Source of the DNA: Aquipuribacter nitratireducens
GTDB lineage: Bacteria; Actinomycetota; Actinomycetes; Actinomycetales; JBBAYJ01
Assembly (NCBI RefSeq): GCF_037860835.1
Contig: NZ_JBBEOG010000012.1
Location: 26,117-90,116 of the forward strand
Reading direction: 5' to 3'
Length of the DNA stretch: 64,000 nucleotides
Of the stretch, positions 55,429-63,978 are shown piece after piece. A program made the translations under genes and the position numbers. The notes under the pieces were generated by a model. That model had not been told where the DNA came from, did not search any database, and worked only from the letters and a program-made list of their open reading frames with translations. Each line of letters starts with the position of its first letter. Position 1 is the stretch's first letter.

Positions 55429-56028
55429 TCAGTTGACCTCGGGGTCGCTGCGGTAGGTCGCGGCGAGCGCAACGGTCGTGGTCTGGCGCAGGAGCACGTC
55501 GCGCCACAGCGTCTCGGTGTCGCCGCGGAAGCCGTCGCCGGGCTCGCCCTCGACGACGAACCACGCACCCTCGGCCAGCTCCGACTCCAGCTGCCCGGGT
55601 CCCCAGCCCGCGTGCCCCGCGTACACCCGCAGGCCCGCCGCGGCGGGCGCGACGATCTCCGGCGGGGCGTCGAGGTCGACGACGGCGATGGAGCCGACGA
55701 GCCGCTTGAGGCCGGGCGGCTCGCCGTCGTCGCCCGGCAGGCGGGCGAGGCCGATGGCGGAGTCGAGGCCGACCGGGCCCCCCTGGAAGAGGTGGGGCGG
55801 CTCGGTGACGTGGTCGTGCCACGCGGGGAGGACGTCGACGACGTCGCTGACGAGCGGGCGGTTGAGGACGAGCCCGAGCGCACCCTCGTCCGAGGCGTTG
55901 AGGAGCAGGACGACGGTCGCGCGGAAGTTCGGGTCGAGCAGGCCGGGGTGCGCGACGAGCAGCGCGCCCGCACGGGGCTCGGCGGGCGGGGGCGGCAGCA
56001 GCGGACCGAGCCGCTCTCGCCCGATCAC
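55429..56028 (-). CDS. YqgE/AlgH family protein (DUF179)
   Basis: A 199-residue protein: GALLVAHPGLLDPNFRATVV, LNASDEGALGLVLNRPL, FQGGPVGLDSAIGLARLPGD and VYAGHAGWGPGQLESELAEG. The family is widespread with unsettled function. GTG 56028 overlaps the stop of the malic enzyme gene by GTGA, so it is translationally coupled. Confidence 0.93.
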   Translation of the reverse strand: MIGRERLGPLLPPPPAEPRAGALLVAHPGLLDPNFRATVVLLLNASDEGALGLVLNRPLVSDVVDVLPAWHDHVTEPPHLFQGGPVGLDSAIGLARLPGDDGEPPGLKRLVGSIAVVDLDAPPEIVAPAAAGLRVYAGHAGWGPGQLESELAEGAWFVVEGEPGDGFRGDTETLWRDVLLRQTTTVALAATYRSDPEVN

Positions 56029-57419
56029 GTCGGCGGCTCCCCCTTCGCCGCGCGCTCGACCGCCGCCGCCACGGCCGTCGTGCTCTCGGCGTGGAACACG
56101 CTCGGGACGATGTACGTCGCGTTGAGCTCGTCCGGGTGCACCGTGTCGGCGAGGGCCCGCGCCGCCGCCAGCAGCATCGCCTCGTCGACGGTGTGGGAGC
56201 GGGCGTCGATGAGGCCGCGGAAGACGCCCGGGAACGCGAGCACGTTGTTGATCTGGTTGGCGAAGTCGCTGCGCCCGGTGGCGACGACCGCGGCGTGCTC
56301 GGCCGCCTCCGCGGGGTCGACCTCCGGCACCGGGTTGGCGAGGGCGAAGACGATGGCGTCGTCCGCCATGGTCGCGATGTCGTCGCCGTCGAGGATCCCG
56401 CCCGCCGACAGCCCGACGAAGACCTCCGCGTCGACGATCGCGTCCCTCAGGGTGCCGGTGAGCCCGCGAGGGTTCGTGTGCTCCGCCGTCCACGCCAGCT
56501 CCGGGGCGAGGTCGGCGCGGTCGCGGTGGACGATCCCGTCGACGTCGACGACCACGGCGTCCCGCACGCCCGCGGCGAGGAGCAGCTTGAGGACCGCCGT
56601 CCCGGCCGCCCCGGCCCCGGACATGACGAGCCGGACCTCGCCGATGTCCTTGCCGACGACCTTCAGGGCGTTCGTCAGCGCCGCGAGGACGACGATCGCG
56701 GTGCCGTGCTGGTCGTCGTGGAAGACGGGGATGTCGAGCTCCTCCCGCAGGCGCCGCTCGACCTCGAAGCAGCGGGGCGCCGCGATGTCCTCGAGGTTGA
56801 TGCCCGCGAACACCGGCGCGATCGCCTTGACGGCGGTGATGATCTCCTCGGTGTCCTGCGTGTCGAGGCAGATGGGGAACGCGTCGACGTTCGCGAACCG
56901 CTTGAACAGCACCGCCTTGCCCTCCATGACCGGCAGCGCCGCGAGCGGACCGAGGTTGCCCAGCCCGAGGACCGCGGAGCCGTCGGTGACGACGGCCACC
57001 GTGTTCCGCTTGATCGTGAGCCGGCGGGCGTCCTCCGGGTTGGCGGCGATCGCCTCGCACACCCGGGCCACGCCGGGGGTGTAGGCGAGGGAGAGGTCGT
57101 CGCGGTTGCGCAGCGGGACCTTGGAGCGCACCTCGAGCTTGCCGCCGAGGTGGGCGAGGAACACCCGGTCCGACACCTTGCCGATCTCGACGCCCTCGAG
57201 CCCGCGGAGGGACCGGACGAGCTCCTCCGCGTGCTCCTGCCCGCGCGTGGCCGCGGTGACGTCGACGGCGAGGCGCCCGGCCCCGGAGGCCGTGACGTCG
57301 AGCGCGGTCACGATGGCCCCGCTGTGTTCCATGACGGTCGTGAGCTCGCTGACGGCGGTCGGGCGCGCCGGCAGCTCGAGCCGGATCGTGACGGAGTAGG
57401 ACACGCTCGCGGACGGCAT
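56025..57419 (-). CDS. NAD(P)-dependent malic enzyme with N-terminal ACT domain
   Basis: A 464-residue enzyme. The N-terminal about 80 residues form an ACT domain (VTIRLELPARPTAVSELTTV). The malic part has LSLAYTPGVARVCEAIAANP, GLGNLGPLAALPVMEGKAVL, FHDDQHGTAIVVLAALTNAL, VMSGAGAAGTAVLKLLL and FALANPVPEVDP. It decarboxylates malate to pyruvate. The ACT domain suggests allosteric control by an amino acid. ATG 57419 gives an intact ACT domain. Confidence 0.95.
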   Translation of the reverse strand: MPSASVSYSVTIRLELPARPTAVSELTTVMEHSGAIVTALDVTASGAGRLAVDVTAATRGQEHAEELVRSLRGLEGVEIGKVSDRVFLAHLGGKLEVRSKVPLRNRDDLSLAYTPGVARVCEAIAANPEDARRLTIKRNTVAVVTDGSAVLGLGNLGPLAALPVMEGKAVLFKRFANVDAFPICLDTQDTEEIITAVKAIAPVFAGINLEDIAAPRCFEVERRLREELDIPVFHDDQHGTAIVVLAALTNALKVVGKDIGEVRLVMSGAGAAGTAVLKLLLAAGVRDAVVVDVDGIVHRDRADLAPELAWTAEHTNPRGLTGTLRDAIVDAEVFVGLSAGGILDGDDIATMADDAIVFALANPVPEVDPAEAAEHAAVVATGRSDFANQINNVLAFPGVFRGLIDARSHTVDEAMLLAAARALADTVHPDELNATYIVPSVFHAESTTAVAAAVERAAKGEPPT

Positions 57420-57532
57420 GGGCCGATCCTGTCGCGCGCGCCGCACGGGGTCCACCTCGGCACGCCTGCGAGGACGTGCGGGCCCGTGGGCCCCGCTCCT
57501 ACCGTCGGGAGGACCCGAGACGAGGAGGAGAC

Positions 57533-57736
57533 ATGCGTCCCACCACGACCGGCACGACCACCCTCACCGCGCTCCGCGGCCGCGCGCGGCGACCTGCGAC
57601 GGCCGTCGTCGCTGCGGCGGCCCTGGCCGGGGCAGTCGCCCTCAGCGGCTGCGCCGAGGACGCCGACGACGGGACCGTCCCCGAGGACCTCGAGGAGGAG
57701 ATCGAGGACCTCGACGCGCCCGGCACCGACTTCTGA
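57533..57736 (+). CDS. Small acidic lipoprotein, copy 1
   Basis: A 67-residue product with a basic N-terminus, a hydrophobic stretch (AVVAAAALAGAVALSGCAED) and a lipobox Cys at about residue 44. The mature part is only about 24 residues and very acidic (EDADDGTVPEDLEEEIEDLD). A GAGGAGGAG ribosome site precedes the ATG. A paralogue is at 57849. Function unknown. Confidence 0.75.
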   Translation: MRPTTTGTTTLTALRGRARRPATAVVAAAALAGAVALSGCAEDADDGTVPEDLEEEIEDLDAPGTDF

Positions 57737-57848
57737 GCCGGTCGCCGGGCGTCCGGCCGGTCCCGCGCCGACGTGCGGGGGCCGCCGCGCGGGCCTAGCG
57801 TCCCAGCACCGTGCGGCCGGGAGGGACCCGGTCGCGGGGAGGAGAGCC

Positions 57849-58052
57849 ATGCGCACGACACTCAGCACCCTCCGGCGCGCCCCCGTCGCCGCCGCCGCGC
57901 TCGTCGCCGCCACCACCCTCCTCGTCGCCGGCTGCGGCGAGGACGTCGTCGACGACGGGGTCGAGCAGGAGCTCGAGGACGCCGGCGAGGACCTGGAGGA
58001 CGCCGGCGAGGACGTCGGCGACGCCGTGGAGGACGAGGCCACGGACGGCTGA
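57849..58052 (+). CDS. Small acidic lipoprotein, copy 2
   Basis: A 67-residue product with hydrophobic AAAALVAATTLLVAGCGEDV and lipobox Cys near residue 29. The mature peptide is acidic and repetitive: EDAGEDLEDAGEDVGDAVED, two seven-residue EDAGEDL/V repeats that would form an amphipathic helix. It has the same length and plan as the gene at 57533, 112 bp upstream. GGGGAGGAG ribosome site. Function unknown; a cell-surface acidic peptide is likely. Confidence 0.75.
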   Translation: MRTTLSTLRRAPVAAAALVAATTLLVAGCGEDVVDDGVEQELEDAGEDLEDAGEDVGDAVEDEATDG

Positions 58053-58057
58053 GCCCC

Positions 58058-58978
58058 TCAGGGCCGCCTCGGGCGGGTGGCCGTCCCCGCGAGCAGCGCG
58101 TCGACCGACGCGGCGTCCGGCATGGACGGCACCGCCCCGGCGGTCCGCACCGCGAGGGCGCCCGCCGCGCACGCGCGCCGCACGGCCGCGTCGAGCGCGG
58201 AGCCGGCGGCGAGCGCCGCCGCCAGCGCCCCTGCGGCCGCGTCACCCGCCCCCGTCGTGTCCACCGCGTCCGACGGGGGCGAGGGGATCCCGACCTCGCT
58301 GCCGTCTCGGCGCACGACGAGCGCGCCCTGCGCTCCCAACGTCACCACGACGTCCCGCTGCCCCGCGGCGAGACCGGAGGCCGCCCCCGCCGCGTCGTCG
58401 GTGCCCGTCAGCGCCCGCGCCTCGGCCTCGTTGACCAGCAGCACGTCGACGAGAGCGAGCAGCTCGCCGGCCTCGGGGACGACGGGTGCGGCGTTGAGCA
58501 GGACCCGCGCGCCGGCCGTCCGGGCGCGCACCGCCGCCGCCCGAACGAGCGCGGGTGGCACCTCGAGCTGCACCAGAAGGACCCGTGCCGTGTCGACGGC
58601 GCGGGCACCTGCCGCCGTGAGGTCGACGCGCGAGTGGTTGGCGCCCGGCACCACGACGATGGCGTTGTCCCCGTCGGCCTGGACGAGGACGTGGGCCGTG
58701 CCGGTCCGGGCACCGCGCCGGAGCTCCAGGGCGTCCACCGCGACCCCGGCGGTCTCGCACGCGTCACGCAGCAGCGCTCCCGCGCGGTCGTCACCGACCG
58801 TCGCGACGAGAGCCGTCCCCGCGCCGGCCCGCGCCGCCGCGACCGCCTGGTTCAGGCCCTTGCCCCCGGGGTGCTCCACGGGGTCCGCCACCGCGAGCAC
58901 GGTCTCACCCGCGCTCGGGACGTGAGGGACCCCGACGACCACGTCGAGGTTCGCGCTACCGACCACCACGACGTCCAC
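58058..58978 (-). CDS. PfkB-family sugar kinase, ribokinase-like
   Basis: A 306-residue kinase. Start VVVVGSANLDVVVGVPHVPS with GGKGLNQAVAAARAG, then DAVDTTGAGDAAAGALAAAL with the catalytic Asp. This is the ribokinase pattern (G-S-x-N-x-D and DTTGAGD). It should phosphorylate ribose or a similar pentose; the xylan locus lies far away. GTG at 58978 begins in front of the first strand. It is convergent with the small lipoprotein at 57849. Confidence 0.93.
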   Translation of the reverse strand: MDVVVVGSANLDVVVGVPHVPSAGETVLAVADPVEHPGGKGLNQAVAAARAGAGTALVATVGDDRAGALLRDACETAGVAVDALELRRGARTGTAHVLVQADGDNAIVVVPGANHSRVDLTAAGARAVDTARVLLVQLEVPPALVRAAAVRARTAGARVLLNAAPVVPEAGELLALVDVLLVNEAEARALTGTDDAAGAASGLAAGQRDVVVTLGAQGALVVRRDGSEVGIPSPPSDAVDTTGAGDAAAGALAAALAAGSALDAAVRRACAAGALAVRTAGAVPSMPDAASVDALLAGTATRPRRP

Positions 58979-59058
58979 CGGGCCAGCCTCCCCCCTGCGT
59001 CGGGTCGGCGCCCTCCCGGCCGGGAACACGGGCGCCGGCCGCGGCATTGCACCAGCAC

Positions 59059-59970
59059 GTGAGCGCTCCCTCCGTGCACGCCGTCCACGAGAACCCCGCC
59101 TGGTGGCCGCCCTTCCAGGCCGCGTTCGACGCCGAGGGCGTCCCTGTCGAGCAGTGGCTGCTCACCGGTGGGGAGACCGTGGATCTCGGGGTCCCGCCTC
59201 CCGACGGCGTGTTCTGGTCGCGGATGAGCGCGTCCTCGCACACCCGCGGTCACACCCGCAGCATCGCCCACACGCGTGCGGTGCTGCGCTGGCTCGAGGG
59301 CCACGGTCGGCGGGTCGTCAACGGCTCCGCCGTCCTCGAGCTCGAGGTGAGCAAGGTCGCGCAGGACGCGGCGCTGCGGGCCGCAGGCGTGGAGACGCCC
59401 CGCACGGTCGTCGCCTTCGACCGGCAGCAGGTCCTCGACGGCGCGAAGGCGCTTGTCGCCGACGGCGTCCCCTCGGTGGTGACGAAGCACAACCAGGGCG
59501 GGAAGGGCCTCGGTGTCCAGCGCTTCGACGACCTCGGCGCCCTCGAACGCCACCTCGCCTCCGACGCCTGGGTCGAGCCGGTCGACGGGGTCGCGCTCGT
59601 CCAGGAGTACGTGCAGCCCGCCGAGGCGTTCGTCACCCGGGCCGAGTTCGTCGGCGGACGCTTCCTCTACGCGCTCGCGGCGTCGACCGCGCAGGGCTTC
59701 GAGCTGTGCCCCGCGGACGCGTGCGCGCTCGACGGCGGACCGCTGTTCCGGCTGCGGGAGGGGCACGTGCCGCCCCGGCTCGAGCGCTACCTCGCGTTCC
59801 TCGCCGACGCGGGCGTCGAGATCGCCGGCATCGAGTACGTCGAGACCGCGGACGGGCGCGTCGTGACGTACGACGTCAACACGAACACGAACTACAACCC
59901 GGACGTGGAGGCGGTCGCCCCGGCGAGCGGGCCGCGGGAGATCGCCCGGTACCTCGGTTCCCTGCTCTGA
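59059..59970 (+). CDS. ATP-grasp ligase (RimK / glutamate-ligase-like)
   Basis: A 303-residue ATP-grasp protein. The N-terminal part reads FWSRMSASSHTRGHTRSIAH. The ATP loop is VVTKHNQGGKGLGVQRFDDL, and the metal-binding end has VVTYDVNTNTNYNPDVEAVA. RimK-type ligases join an amino acid to a carboxyl group on a protein or small molecule. No obvious substrate gene is next to it. GTG 59059 or TTG 59047 as start. Confidence 0.85.
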   Translation: MSAPSVHAVHENPAWWPPFQAAFDAEGVPVEQWLLTGGETVDLGVPPPDGVFWSRMSASSHTRGHTRSIAHTRAVLRWLEGHGRRVVNGSAVLELEVSKVAQDAALRAAGVETPRTVVAFDRQQVLDGAKALVADGVPSVVTKHNQGGKGLGVQRFDDLGALERHLASDAWVEPVDGVALVQEYVQPAEAFVTRAEFVGGRFLYALAASTAQGFELCPADACALDGGPLFRLREGHVPPRLERYLAFLADAGVEIAGIEYVETADGRVVTYDVNTNTNYNPDVEAVAPASGPREIARYLGSLL

Positions 59971-59988
59971 CAGGGGCGTCGAACGGGT

Positions 59989-60023
59989 CGGGCCCGGCCC
60001 CCTCGACGAGGGGACCGGGCCCG
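59989..60023. terminator. Bidirectional hairpin terminator
   Basis: CGGGCCCGG-C-CCCCTCG pairs with CGAGGGG-A-CCGGGCCCG across a very short loop, between the stops of the convergent ATP-grasp and LVIVD genes. Confidence 0.72.
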
Positions 60024-60046
60024 GGTGGTGCGTGCCGTGCGTCGGC

Positions 60047-61441
60047 TCAGTAGGACGGCTGCGTCTGCGGGTTGAAGTCCTCCGCGTACTTGCCGGCCTT
60101 GCCGTTCGCGACCCGCGGGTCGCGGATCTCCAGGACGTCCAGGCCCTTCTGGATGTCGTTGGAGTAGATGTAGCCGTCGTAGTAGTACGCCGACCAGGAG
60201 CCACCGAGGATCAGGCGCTCGTCGGACAGCGGGCCGCGGTCGAAGTAGCCGAGCTCGACCGGGTTCGCGGCGTCGGTGAAGTCGACGACGCTGATGCCGC
60301 CCTGGTACCAGGCCTGGACCATGACGTCCTTGCCCTTGACCGGGATGAGCGAGCCGTTGTGGGCGACGCAGTTCTCGGTGCTCGCCTGCTCGCGCGGGAT
60401 CTTGAAGTAGCTCTGGAACGTGAGCTCACCCGCGTCCGACAGCGAGTAGTAGGCGTTGGCGCCCTTCTCCGGCCCCACGACCGGGTTGCACGTCGCGCCA
60501 CCGCCGCCGCCGAGCTCGTCGGTGAACATGACCGTCGAGCCGTCGTTGTTGAACGTCGCCGAGTGCCAGAAGGCGAAGTTCTCGGTGTCGGCGACCCGGT
60601 CGAGCACGACCGGGTTCTCCGGGTCCTCGATGTCCATGACGACGCCCTCACCCATGCAGGCGCCGGCGGCGAGGCCGAGCTCCGGGTAGGCGGTGATGTC
60701 GTGGCATCCGGCCGTCCGCGGGATGAGCCCGCCGTCCGGGAACAGCACGGGCTCGGAGATGACGGCCGCCGCCGTCGGGTCGTCGAGCGGGACCTCGACG
60801 ATCGAGATCTTGTCGTGCGGCGGCTGGCAGTCCGCCAGCGCCGCGGTCGGGTTGTAGGACGACACGTAGACGTAGACGGACTCGCCCGCCTCGTCCGGCA
60901 CGAGCGTGTGGGTGTGGGACCCGCAGTCGGTCTCGACCGACTTCACGTACACCGGGTTCAGCGGGTCGCTGATGTCCCAGACCCGGATGCCCTCCCAGTA
61001 GCCCGTCCCGGTCGCGGACGCCGCGCTGGTCGACAGCTGGGTGCTGTTGCAGCTGTCGTCGCTACGGAGGGAGTCGACGGAGAGGAACATGAGGTCGCCG
61101 TAGACCGTGATGTCGTTCTGGGATCCCGGACAGAACACCTGGAGGGCCTGCTTCGCCTTCCGCGGGTTCTTGATGTCGTAGACCGTGAAGCCGTTGTAGT
61201 TGCCGGCGAAGGCGTAGTCGCCCTTGAAGGCGAGGTCGCTGCTGAAGGAGCTCTCCGCCTCGAACGCCCCGTTCTTGGGGATGTTCGTCAGCAGGTGCAT
61301 GTTCTTGCTCTTCTCGATCTCGCCGGGCGAGAGCACGTCGGCCGAGGCAGGCGACGCGAACGCCGTCATGCCGAGACCGACGGCGAGTGCTGCGACGGCG
61401 CCGAGAGCGCGCGCGCGTCTGCTGGGTGCAGCACCTGTCAT
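60047..61441 (-). CDS. Secreted LVIVD-repeat beta-propeller protein
   Basis: A 464-residue protein with a Sec signal peptide (about residues 1-34; GMTAFASPASA). Repeats of the form GFTVYDIKNPRKA, GIRVWDISDPLNPVYVKSVE, GVVMDIEDPENPVVLDRV, GISVVDFTDAANPVELGYFD and GLDVLEIRDPR indicate an LVIVD propeller. Several Cys may form disulfides. No catalytic site is known for such proteins. The ATG at 61441 has a GGAGGTCATCC ribosome site. Confidence 0.92.
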   Translation of the reverse strand: MTGAAPSRRARALGAVAALAVGLGMTAFASPASADVLSPGEIEKSKNMHLLTNIPKNGAFEAESSFSSDLAFKGDYAFAGNYNGFTVYDIKNPRKAKQALQVFCPGSQNDITVYGDLMFLSVDSLRSDDSCNSTQLSTSAASATGTGYWEGIRVWDISDPLNPVYVKSVETDCGSHTHTLVPDEAGESVYVYVSSYNPTAALADCQPPHDKISIVEVPLDDPTAAAVISEPVLFPDGGLIPRTAGCHDITAYPELGLAAGACMGEGVVMDIEDPENPVVLDRVADTENFAFWHSATFNNDGSTVMFTDELGGGGGATCNPVVGPEKGANAYYSLSDAGELTFQSYFKIPREQASTENCVAHNGSLIPVKGKDVMVQAWYQGGISVVDFTDAANPVELGYFDRGPLSDERLILGGSWSAYYYDGYIYSNDIQKGLDVLEIRDPRVANGKAGKYAEDFNPQTQPSY

Positions 61442-61681
61442 GGATGACCTCCGGTGGCTGGGGTCCGTCCGGCAGGCAACTGCGCCTGTCGGACGTTCGG
61501 ACTGGGTGCGGCACAGACTGTCGTCCCCCGTCGTCGTCCGAACAGATGACGAGGGTCACGAATCGATAACGATCCCGAACGACCGGTCACCGTGGGATGT
61601 GCTGGTCGCGGGAAGGCTGACGTACTCTCCGCTGCATCGACTGTCCCCCTACCGGAGACGCCTCCCGTGCCCTCGTCCGCC

Positions 61682-62341
61682 ATGCCCCGACACGTCCTCC
61701 TCGCCGCCGCCCTGGTCCTCGTGGCAGCCGGCTGTGGAGGCACCACGAGCGACGCCGCTCCGCCTCCCGCAACCATCGAGTTCACGGCCGCGACGGACGT
61801 CCCGGTGCTCGTACCAGGGCGTCCCGGCGAGCCGACGACGACGATCGCGCCCGGGGAGACGGGACGTATGGAGAACATCGCAACCTGGTCGCAGGACGAC
61901 GTCGACTTCCTCACCGCGATGGTCCCCCACCACGCCCAGGCCCTCGACATGGCAGCGCTCGCCCCGGACCGCGCCGCGGACTCCCGCGTCCGCAGCCTCG
62001 CCGAGCGGATCGCCGCCGCCCAGGGGCCGGAGATCGAGGCCATGCAGCAGTGGCTGCGGGCGAACGACCTGCCCGAGGCCGACGAGGACGACCACAGCCA
62101 TGACCTGATGAAGGGGATGGCGTCGACGGAGCAGATGCTCGCTCTCGACGCGGCGCGGGGCGCTGAGTTCGACGCACTGTTCCTCGAGCTCATGATCGCC
62201 CACCACGAGGGCGCGCTCGACATGGCGGCGGACGCGGCGGACAGCCGCAACGTGCAGGTCAACGAGATGGTGCAGGACACGACCATCAAGCAGGGCGTCG
62301 AGATCGCCCGCATGGAGGAGCTGCTCGCCGATCTCGCCTGA
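61682..62341 (+). CDS. DUF305 lipoprotein
   Basis: A 219-residue protein with lipobox VAAGCGG near residue 20 and two DUF305 motifs: FLTAMVPHHAQALDMAALAP and FLELMIAHHEGALDMAADAA, with MKGMASTEQMLALDAARGAE between them. The His-His and Met residues could bind copper or another metal; this role is not proven for this protein. ATG 61682 or GTG 61667. Confidence 0.92.
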   Translation: MPRHVLLAAALVLVAAGCGGTTSDAAPPPATIEFTAATDVPVLVPGRPGEPTTTIAPGETGRMENIATWSQDDVDFLTAMVPHHAQALDMAALAPDRAADSRVRSLAERIAAAQGPEIEAMQQWLRANDLPEADEDDHSHDLMKGMASTEQMLALDAARGAEFDALFLELMIAHHEGALDMAADAADSRNVQVNEMVQDTTIKQGVEIARMEELLADLA

Positions 62342-62391
62342 GCGTCGTGCGGTCTGGGTCTCCTCTTCTGCACGACCTAGGGTCGAGCACC

Positions 62392-63333
62392 ATGACCACC
62401 GTCGCAGTCGTCAGCGCCGGCAAGGCGGAGGGTGCCGGGCGGCAGGTCGCGGAGGTGGAGCGGGTTCTTCGGGAACACCTAGGGCCGGCTGACGCACGGG
62501 TCCGCGTGCTCGAGCGCGACGACGACCTGGCCCGGGCGCTGCGGTCGGACGCGTCGCGCGTCGTCGTCCTCGGCGGTGACGGGTCGATCAACAAGGCCGT
62601 CGCGACCCTCCACCAGCTGGGCCTGACCGGCGTGGACGCCGGTCCCGACCTCGGGCTCGTGCCGCTCGGGACGGGCAACGACCTCGCTCGGGGGTCCGGG
62701 ATACCCCTCGACGTCACCGAGGCGGCACGACTGGCCGTCACCGGGCGAGCGCGTGCCCGGGCGCTGCTGCTGGAGCGGGAGGACGGCGGGGTGGTCGTCA
62801 ACGCGGTCCATGCCGGCGTCGGGGCCGGCGCGGCGAGGACGGCTGACGAGGCGAGCGGGGCGAAGTCGGTCCTGGGTGGCCTCGTCTACAGCGCGGCCGC
62901 GGTCGCCGCGGGCCTGCGGGTCCGCGGGTGGCACCTCAGGGTCGAGGCCGACGGGGCGGTCGTGCACGACGGCCACGAGCCCGTGCTCATGGTGGCGGCG
63001 GCGGTGGGCCACACGATCGGAGGCGGCGCTCCCCTCGCCCCGGACGCCGAGCCGTTCGAGGGCGTCGCGCAGGTCACCGTGTCCCGGTCGACGGGCTGGT
63101 TGTCCCGTCTCGGCTACGCGGCCGCCCTGCGGGCGGGTCGCCATCACCTCCGCCGCGACGTCACGACGGCGTTCGCCCACCGGTCGGTGACCGTGTCGGC
63201 CGAGCGAGGGGACCGGTTCAGAACCGACTCCGACGGAGAGATCGCAGGTCCGTTCGCCCACCGGACGTGGACCGTCCTCGCCGAGGCGTGGCGGCTCGTG
63301 GTTCCCGACGACACGAACACACCCCCCGCGTGA
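62392..63333 (+). CDS. Diacylglycerol kinase / lipid kinase family protein
   Basis: A 313-residue DagK-like enzyme. VVLGGDGSINKAVATLHQLG (the GGDG nucleotide motif) and LGLVPLGTGNDLARGSGIPL are diagnostic. A C-terminal beta sandwich ends with FRTDSDGEIAGPFAHRTWTV. It probably phosphorylates diacylglycerol or a similar lipid at the membrane. ATG 62392 follows TAGGGT (62378-62383) by eight bases. It ends 2 bp before a strong hairpin. Confidence 0.93.
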   Translation: MTTVAVVSAGKAEGAGRQVAEVERVLREHLGPADARVRVLERDDDLARALRSDASRVVVLGGDGSINKAVATLHQLGLTGVDAGPDLGLVPLGTGNDLARGSGIPLDVTEAARLAVTGRARARALLLEREDGGVVVNAVHAGVGAGAARTADEASGAKSVLGGLVYSAAAVAAGLRVRGWHLRVEADGAVVHDGHEPVLMVAAAVGHTIGGGAPLAPDAEPFEGVAQVTVSRSTGWLSRLGYAAALRAGRHHLRRDVTTAFAHRSVTVSAERGDRFRTDSDGEIAGPFAHRTWTVLAEAWRLVVPDDTNTPPA

Positions 63334-63334
63334 C

Positions 63335-63376
63335 GCACGGAAGGCCCGTCCTCGGGCGAGGACGGGCCTTCCGTGC
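63335..63376. terminator. Bidirectional hairpin terminator
   Basis: A perfect 19-bp stem (GCACGGAAGGCCCGTCCTC at 63335-63353, complement at 63358-63376) with a 4-base loop lies between the lipid kinase (+) and tmRNA (-) genes. Confidence 0.85.
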
Positions 63377-63387
63377 GGGGACCAGGG

Positions 63388-63752
63388 TGGAGGTGGCGGG
63401 AATTGAACCCGCGTCCGACGGTGAACGACCAGGGCTTCTCCGGGTGCAGCCTGCTGACGAGTTTCTCGGCCCCAGCGATCACACAGGCAAGTCGCTGACG
63501 GGCTCAGTCACCTAGGTGTCGGACCGTCCCCGATGACGAGGAACGGACCCAGTGGCTCCCTGGTCGACGCCGGCTACCGGGACGGGAGCACGCCCGGGCC
63601 GACGGACTTCAGAGCTCGCTCAGGCGGCGAGCTGGAAGTCGCTGCGCTTGGAATCGGCAGCTATTGGTTTCGCAGGGACGTTAGCGAGATGACCTGCGCT
63701 TCTCGACCCGCTTCCCCTGGCTCGACGACCGCCGTCGAAACCTGTCACCCCC
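63388..63752 (-). ncRNA. ssrA: Transfer-messenger RNA (tmRNA)
   Basis: The 5' end GGGGGTGACAGGTTTCGACGG (63752 downward) and the 3' end CACCTCCA (to 63388) form the tRNA-like acceptor; the T arm is GGGTTCAATTCCCGCC. CCA is not encoded. The tag frame ends at the TGA on 63620-63622 and reads AADSKRSDFQLAA. Length is about 365 nt, normal for the family. It rescues ribosomes stalled on broken mRNA. Confidence 0.94.
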
Positions 63753-63937
63753 TGTGGACTTGTCAACGCACCCATCATAGCGAGCCCGCGCAAGCCCGTA
63801 TCGCCGACGGGTGACGGACCCCGGCCACGAGCCGAGACGGTCGAGCCGCACCCGCGGCGGTCAAGCCCGTCGTCGCGGCCGGCTCGCCGTGAGCCGGCGA
63901 CGCATGCGGCTCGTGCGAGCCGCCTCGTCCCGGAAAC

Positions 63938-63972
63938 CACAGAGGCCGCCCCCGTGGGGGGCGGCCTCTGTG
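63938..63972 (-). terminator. Terminator after the 5S rRNA (rRNA operon end)
   Basis: A perfect 16-bp stem (CACAGAGGCCGCCCCC at 63938-63953, complement at 63957-63972) with a 3-base loop lies seven bases beyond the 5S 3' end on the minus strand. Confidence 0.85.
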
Positions 63973-63978
63973 TGAAGT

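Noticed and set aside
63533..63940. Short open frames at 63533-63814 (+) and 63620-63940 (-)
   Set aside because: They lie on or opposite the tmRNA; the minus-strand one only ends in the tmRNA tag peptide.
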